Assembly: GCA_014529385.2 (NCBI GenBank)
Contig: CM043947.1
Location: 132,752,891-132,816,890, forward strand
DNA length: 64,000 bases
Origin: Adiantum capillus-veneris
Taxonomy: Eukaryota; Streptophyta; Polypodiopsida; Polypodiales; Pteridaceae
Direction: 5' to 3'
The translations under genes and the position numbers were made by a program. Below are positions 59,290-64,000 of the stretch, piece by piece. How positions within the stretch are numbered: the first letter of the stretch is position 1; each line of letters opens with the position of its first letter. The notes beneath the pieces are model-generated. The model was not told the origin of the DNA. It saw only the letters and a program-made list of their open reading frames with translations, and ran no database searches.

Positions 59290-59808
59290 TCATTTACTCT
59301 TGTATCTTTTTTGGCGTCTCTCACTTTGGTTTGGGAAGTTGTAGAAGACGTTATTGTCTTGATCTTGATTGTCATCTTCCTCCGTATTTCCCGACTTCTC
59401 GTCATCCGCATTATCCTTGTTTTCACTTTGATCAGAAGAATCATAAAATTCTACTCCCTCGTGCTTGATTTCTTTAGTGGGGATGTCCACATAGCCCACT
59501 ATCTTAATCTCAAGTTTCGTTTCTGTTTTATTGGTCCTCATATTCTCAGCATCTCCATCGTTCTCGTCCTCCTCCACAATTTTGCTCAACATGTAGTATG
59601 GTATGATATCGTAGCCATTCTCATCACAAAATTTGGTGGGAGTGACTTCATTGACGCATACATCCAATGTAGCCAAAATTTGAGACCATTCTAACGGTTC
59701 GAGCTTCTCTTCAAGAAAAGATTCTCGTATATATGCATCGTCTTCCAAGACCCTCTCTAGTGTCTTTTCATTGTGGTCAAATTCACTACATTGAGATGCC
59801 CCGCACAT
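59290..59808 (-). CDS. Element C acidic linker between protease and RT
   Basis: A 172-codon frame in the same phase as the protease and RT frames on either side, joined across single TAG (59833) and TGA (59290) codons. It is rich in Asp, Glu and Asn, with ILATLDVCVNEVTPTKFCDE and a C-terminal acidic run ending in a basic patch. No catalytic motif. It is part of the polyprotein, probably a flexible spacer. Confidence 0.7.
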   Translation of the reverse strand: MCGASQCSEFDHNEKTLERVLEDDAYIRESFLEEKLEPLEWSQILATLDVCVNEVTPTKFCDENGYDIIPYYMLSKIVEEDENDGDAENMRTNKTETKLEIKIVGYVDIPTKEIKHEGVEFYDSSDQSENKDNADDEKSGNTEEDDNQDQDNNVFYNFPNQSERRQKRYKSK

Positions 59809-59832
59809 CCATATCTCCTTTTTCTTACAAAG

Positions 59833-61818
59833 CTACGCTAGGACTTCTGATCCACTAATGGTGGCTGAGTCAAATTCTTCCACAAGGGTTCTCGTGATAT
59901 CATGGTAGCTATGATTTTTCATGTTTACTCGTGTAGTAGTTTCAGCATGTCTTAGATACAAATAATCATTCCCCCAGTCCTGCACCATTTTGAGGTACCT
60001 CATGAACGGCCTACCAAGGATAATTTCATAGTTGTTCTTCTTGCCAAAATCTACTATGGCAAAGGTATGTTCGTACTCTATGCCACAGGAAGATACCACA
60101 ATTGCCTCAAGAAATCCTATAGGCCTTTCTATGTGCCCATCCGCCAGTTGCAATTTCATTCTAGTTGTTCGTATTGCTGGTTTTTCCCATTTTTCCCATA
60201 GCATTTTGGTCGCAATGGCAATGCCAGCTCCACTATCAAGTATTGCCTTAGTCTCTATGCCGTTATACTCAACTGGTAGGGTTGTGTTGCCGTCTTCACC
60301 CTCACAATACTCTCCTACCTTTTTGAGTGGCATTGGTCTAGTGTTAACTTTCTTCGGTTCTGTGTCATTGAGCTCGGTTTCGAAGAACTTAAGAGGCGTC
60401 CTTATACCAAATTTTTCAAGACATTTGCCCACTTCCGTCCACATGCTTGGCCTAATTTTTAACAATTCTGCCAATGTGATTGTACACTTGACTGGAGTGG
60501 TCAACAAGTCTGTCAGGACTTTAGTGTCCAATTGATTTGACCCGCCTATTCTTTGAGAAGGTACTCTTCGAATTTCTGACCTTGCCTCATAGTCCCCCAT
60601 ATATGATGGCAAAGTTCTGAGTGATGCTGGTCTGCTATCTTCGGATGCAACTAAACCATTATCCCCTTGAAATGAGTTAACATCTAAATCCCATGGAGGC
60701 TTATTCAAGTTCAACTCCGAGAAAGGCGCCGACTCGACTGTTTTTGTCTCATATTTTTCTTGAGCTTTTCGCACCGTTTCCCATAGTTCTTCAGGCCAAT
60801 TTTCTTCCACAATAGGGGTATATGGTGGAAAATCTTTCAGTGATTCATCAGTGCTATTAGGCACGTCTCTTGCATCCTCTACATCCGGCAAAGATTTAAC
60901 GCTTTCTATCTTGTCGGGTATCCTTTGTTCGGTTTTGTGAGGTGTTTCATTGTTTGGTGGTTTGATTACTCTATCTCCCACTTCCATAGGTGGAGGCTCT
61001 AGTAAAGCTTGTGCAATTTCAATCAGCTGTTTGCACATCTCTAGTCTCAGTTTTTCTATCTCTGGATATGGATATGTCATCCACCTTTGCTCTAGAGTCT
61101 GTCTGTTCTTCAATCTTGCTTCATATGCTTGCAAGATTGCATCTAAGGGTTCATTGATCTTATCTACCAATACCGACCCTCCTGAGCTTGCACTTCTTGG
61201 TCCCTCCGTTGATTTTAGAGAGTCGGACTCTCTTTGCTGTTTAAGTTGCTCTCGAGCTATCGTTAGCTCAGCTTCTACATCTTTTTGTTTTCGCTCACGT
61301 CTAGCTTTCATTTTTTCTCTTCGTTCTTTCCAAGGATTATAACGACTGACGCTAGACTTGTCAGTCTTGATTTCTTCCTGATTTTCATCGTTACTCTTGG
61401 ACTGATTGTCATTTCTCCTTGCTTGGGCTCTCGTTAAGACTTTAACAGGAATCAGAGTTTCGTTTTCTGACCTTCCACTGGAAGGCAACGCTCCCAACAT
61501 ATTCAAGGTAGTTTTTGCTCCTTTGCTCGGGTTTTTAGGGCAATCAGGGATCAAGTGAGTAATTCCACACTCGGTGCAATATGCGTTGACCCTAATGATT
61601 TCTTCATGAGGGCAGTCCCTTAGCCAATGGTCTCCACCACACTTGTAGCATGGTCCTTTAGGTTGTTGAGGTGCTCCTGGCGCTCCTCTTTGTTGGTGTG
61701 CAATTCTTTGCCCGCTCATGCCTCCGTTGGCTATGAGCAACAGTGTTCTTTCATCCAAGCTATATCTTCCTTCCCACCCTGCCTGTGCAGCAGTTGGTGG
61801 TCCTGTATTGCCTATCAT
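59833..61818 (-). CDS. Element C zinc-knuckle and first protease segment
   Basis: An open 661-codon frame. Two CCHC knuckles lie near residues 57-72 (CYKCGGDHWLRDC) and 85-98 (CTECGITHLIPDC), for RNA binding. A Lys/Glu/Arg-rich helical region follows, then a long polar linker. Near residue 520 is the retropepsin NGIETKAILDSGAGIAIATK with DSGA, followed by IVDFGKKNNYEIILGRPFMR. This is the canonical protease before RT. The N-terminal TGA at 61822 and C-terminal TAG at 59833 separate it from in-phase Gag and linker. Confidence 0.9.
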   Translation of the reverse strand: MIGNTGPPTAAQAGWEGRYSLDERTLLLIANGGMSGQRIAHQQRGAPGAPQQPKGPCYKCGGDHWLRDCPHEEIIRVNAYCTECGITHLIPDCPKNPSKGAKTTLNMLGALPSSGRSENETLIPVKVLTRAQARRNDNQSKSNDENQEEIKTDKSSVSRYNPWKERREKMKARRERKQKDVEAELTIAREQLKQQRESDSLKSTEGPRSASSGGSVLVDKINEPLDAILQAYEARLKNRQTLEQRWMTYPYPEIEKLRLEMCKQLIEIAQALLEPPPMEVGDRVIKPPNNETPHKTEQRIPDKIESVKSLPDVEDARDVPNSTDESLKDFPPYTPIVEENWPEELWETVRKAQEKYETKTVESAPFSELNLNKPPWDLDVNSFQGDNGLVASEDSRPASLRTLPSYMGDYEARSEIRRVPSQRIGGSNQLDTKVLTDLLTTPVKCTITLAELLKIRPSMWTEVGKCLEKFGIRTPLKFFETELNDTEPKKVNTRPMPLKKVGEYCEGEDGNTTLPVEYNGIETKAILDSGAGIAIATKMLWEKWEKPAIRTTRMKLQLADGHIERPIGFLEAIVVSSCGIEYEHTFAIVDFGKKNNYEIILGRPFMRYLKMVQDWGNDYLYLRHAETTTRVNMKNHSYHDITRTLVEEFDSATISGSEVLA

Positions 61819-61821
61819 GCT

Positions 61822-62880
61822 TCATGGTTCTGGTGTAGAGGGTTCTTCCGGTGGATAATAGACAGAGTTCACCGCATATCCATTGGGCTCGTCGTAGTAT
61901 GCATGCATAGGTACCAAAGCGTTCTCATCCGAGTCACTTACTGTGGGTGTGTATCTTATGCCGACTAGTCGTAATCCTGGTAGGGGTGGTTGTTGACCCA
62001 ACACTGGTTGTGGTCTTTCTACACCTACAGGTCCTGGTAGGTTGCCTGTCTGATATCTAGGCATCGGTGGGACTTGAGGGGATGTCGCCTGAGCTTGCGG
62101 AGCATATGGTCATTCTCTCACATATCCCATGTTATAATAACACTCCTCTGTCCCATGGTTTGTCCATTTTTGTTCAATTACACACCATTTTGGTTGTTTA
62201 TCTTGTGGTTTGGAATACAAGTTAATCTTTTTAAGCACTTCCTCTATGAGCTGCTCTTGGCTTACCGCTACTTCTCCTTTCGGTGTTGTCTTAGCAGACT
62301 TGCTTCCGCTTTGTTGCGAGGAAGAATCATCGTCAAGATCCTTGAACTCACCCTCTTTGTAGACCGCACAATTTTCCACAAGGTATAGAGATTTCTTGGT
62401 TAAATCATTCAACGTCATGCTCCTTTTCATATGTAAGTCCTTCTGAAGATTTGCATTCCTTAGTCCTTGGATAAATATAAGCATAAGTTTGGATTGAGTT
62501 GGCAGTTCTTCCACGGGGCAGAACTTAACATATCTTTTTAATCTGAGGGCTGTCTTTCGCACATACTCTCCATCTTTCTGTTTGACTTTATGGATTTGTG
62601 AGACTGTATTATGAGCTATTCCCCTTTGTGAGAATTCCTCGATAAACTCGTCAAACACTTCCTCCATAGACTCAAAGTCTCTTCGCTCCACTGAGTCAAA
62701 CCATGTAGCAGCATCATCCTCTAAGGTTAAACCAAATCCTGCAAAATTGGGTAGGAAAGTCTAACACTCTTAGCTCTAATTACACGCAAAGGCTGCTACA
62801 TGATCTCTCGGATCCTTGCTTCCGTTTATTTTTGTTTACCATTTTTGCACTTGAGAAGGTCTAATTCTCCGATTGTTACA
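61822..62880 (-). pseudogene. Element C Gag
   Basis: The frame 62110-62691 and its upstream extension hold the Retrotrans_gag core: DDAATWFDSVERRDFESMEE, EFIEEFSQRGIAHNTVSQIH, KQKDGEYVRKTALRLKRYVK and FIQGLRNANLQKDLHMKRSM. Upstream (62760-62880) NGSKDPRDHVAAFACN is readable through stops. A Pro-rich segment (61822-62064) links it in phase to the zinc knuckles, across TGA codons at 62110 and 61822. Confidence 0.85.
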
Positions 62881-62885
62881 ACTTC

Positions 62886-64000
62886 ATATCAAACCATGGG
62901 ACAGAGGAGTGTTATCTATAACATGGGATATGTGAGAAATGAACCATATGGCTCCGCAAGCTCAGGGGACCATCCCCTCAAGTCCCACCGATGCCTCTAG
63001 ATATCAGACAGGAACTACCAGGACTGTAGGTGTAGAAAAGACCACAACATGTGTTGGGTCAACAACCACCCCTACCAGGATTACGACTAGTCGGCATAAG
63101 ATACACACCCACAGTAAGTGACTCGGATGAGAACGCTTTGGTACCTATGATGCATACACGACTGAGCCCAATGGATATGCGGTGAATCTGTCTTTATCCA
63201 CGGCAAGAACCCTTTCACCAGAACCATGAAGAATGATAGGCAATACAGGACCACAAATGATGCACAGGCAGGGTGGGAAGGAAGTTAAGCTTGAGATGAA
63301 GAAGAAACCTGTTGCTCATAGCCAACGGCGAGGCATGGCGGGCAAAGAAATTGCACACCAACAAAGAGGGCGCCAGGAGCACCTCAACAACCTAAAGGAC
63401 CATGCTACAAGTGTGCTGGAGACCATTGGCTAAGGGGACTGCCCTCATGAGAGAATCATTAGGGTCAACGCATATTGCACGAGTGTGGAATACTCACTTG
63501 GATCCTGATTGCCCTAAAAACCCGAGCAAAGGAGCAAAAACTACCTTGATATGTGGGAGCGTTTGCTTCCAGTGAAGGTCAGAAAACGGGAACTCTGATT
63601 CCTGTTAAAAGTCTTAACGAGTGCCCAAGCAAGGAGAAATGACAAATCAGTCCAAGAGTAACGGATGAAAATCAGAAGGAAATCAAGACTGACAAGTCTA
63701 GCTTCAGTCGTTATAATCCTTGGAAAAAGACACGAAGAGAAAAAATGAAAGTAGACGGTGAGCGAAAACAAAAAGATGTAGAAGCTGAGCTAACGATAGC
63801 TCTAGAGCAACTTAACAGCAAAGAGAAGTCCCGACTGCTTAATAAATCAACGGAGGGACCAAGAAGTGCAAGTCAGAAGGTTGCGGTATTGGTAGAATAA
63901 GATCACATGAACCCTTAGATGCAATCTTGCTAAGCATATGAAGCAAGATGAAGGAACAGACAGAACTCTAGAGCAAAGGTGGATGACATATCCATCTCAG
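62886..64000 (+). repeat. Inverted, indel-rich copy of element C gag/zinc-knuckle region
   Basis: Plus-strand sequence from AAACCATGGGACAGAGGAG onward mirrors minus-strand 62163 downward to about 61050, past the zinc knuckles and into the Lys/Glu-rich region, and is cut by the window end. Stretches of nearly 100 identical bases alternate with clustered 1-bp insertions and deletions, often in short homopolymers, so no frame stays open. The unmirrored spacer is about 720 bp. Confidence 0.88.

Larger units (their letters stand above)
47271..62880 (-). mobile_element. Element C: large Gypsy retrotransposon with extra 3' coding capacity
   Basis: On the minus strand the order is Gag, zinc knuckles, protease, RT, RNase H, integrase, second protease-like domain and tail, spacer, gene B, polypurine tract, LTR start. 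Pol has a single frameshift in 8.3 kb plus nonsense codons, so it is much better preserved than Gypsy-A. Inclusion of gene B is inferred from orientation, the absence of any LTR or primer site between, and the polypurine tract after gene B. The 5' LTR is not in the window; the left edge is approximate. Confidence 0.6.

Noticed and set aside
48092-62691. Alternative genetic code or programmed stop readthrough in element C and gene B
   Set aside because: Neighbouring elements use ordinary stops, and CAG-to-TAG and CGA-to-TGA decay explains the pattern without a new code; kept only as a testable alternative.
62886-64000. An independent second element C in opposite orientation
   Set aside because: Not excluded, but the indel pattern resembles read errors more than evolutionary divergence, so I list it only as an inverted copy.

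Overview
The window reads as repeat-rich nuclear DNA of a land plant. Almost everything recognisable is LTR-retrotransposon sequence of the Copia and Gypsy (Ty3) types, with plant-type initiator-tRNA-Met primer sites, nested insertions, long (CA)n, (GA)n and (CT)n microsatellites and heavily decayed reading frames. I see no intact ordinary host gene, no rRNA or tRNA gene, no CRISPR array and no bacterial-type operon. The plant lineage cannot be resolved from this sequence.

Layout. 1-13.3 kb holds relics: a Gypsy-2-family LTR fragment (1810-2953), a Copia integrase fragment (about 2990-3410, minus), a decayed zinc-knuckle gene (3841-4937, plus), AT-rich DNA with degenerate tandem duplications, a 680-bp DNA transposon with 14-bp inverted ends and an 8-bp target duplication (7855-8534), and an unrecognised, apparently once-spliced gene (9751-13060, plus). 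13321-23879 is a minus-strand Copia element bounded by ATCTA duplications and split by a plus-strand Copia element (16912-22455) bounded by GTAGC duplications. 25882-36200 is a minus-strand Gypsy element (Gypsy-A) with an archaeal-type RNase H; its left LTR carries a 452-bp foldback insertion. 36201-41462 is a second minus-strand Gypsy element (Gypsy-2) reduced to LTRs and a gag remnant, followed at 41463 by an inverted piece of the same gag.

42-64 kb is the most interesting part. On the minus strand a large Gypsy element (element C) runs from gag (about 62880) through zinc knuckles and protease, reverse transcriptase and RNase H to integrase. It then continues in frame into a second aspartic-protease domain and a basic, Gln-rich tail that ends at TAA 54350-54352. 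The integrase carries two tandem HHCC-like zinc-binding modules. After a 2.8-kb spacer with four copies of an 18-bp palindrome comes a 1141-codon coiled-coil frame (gene B, 48092-51517). Gene B ends in TAA directly at a polypurine tract and the start of an LTR. A diverged paralogue (gene A, 42884-46806) has the same ending: TAA, polypurine tract, TG, and TATAAAAG about 200 bp further on. Genes A and B are therefore best read as 3'-terminal accessory ORFs of large Gypsy elements.

Across element C and gene B I find 17 in-frame nonsense codons, all TAG or TGA and none TAA. This fits C-to-T decay at methylated CHG and CG sites in otherwise well-preserved frames. From 62886 to the window end there is an inverted, indel-rich copy of element C's gag/zinc-knuckle region, which may be a long-read foldback artefact.
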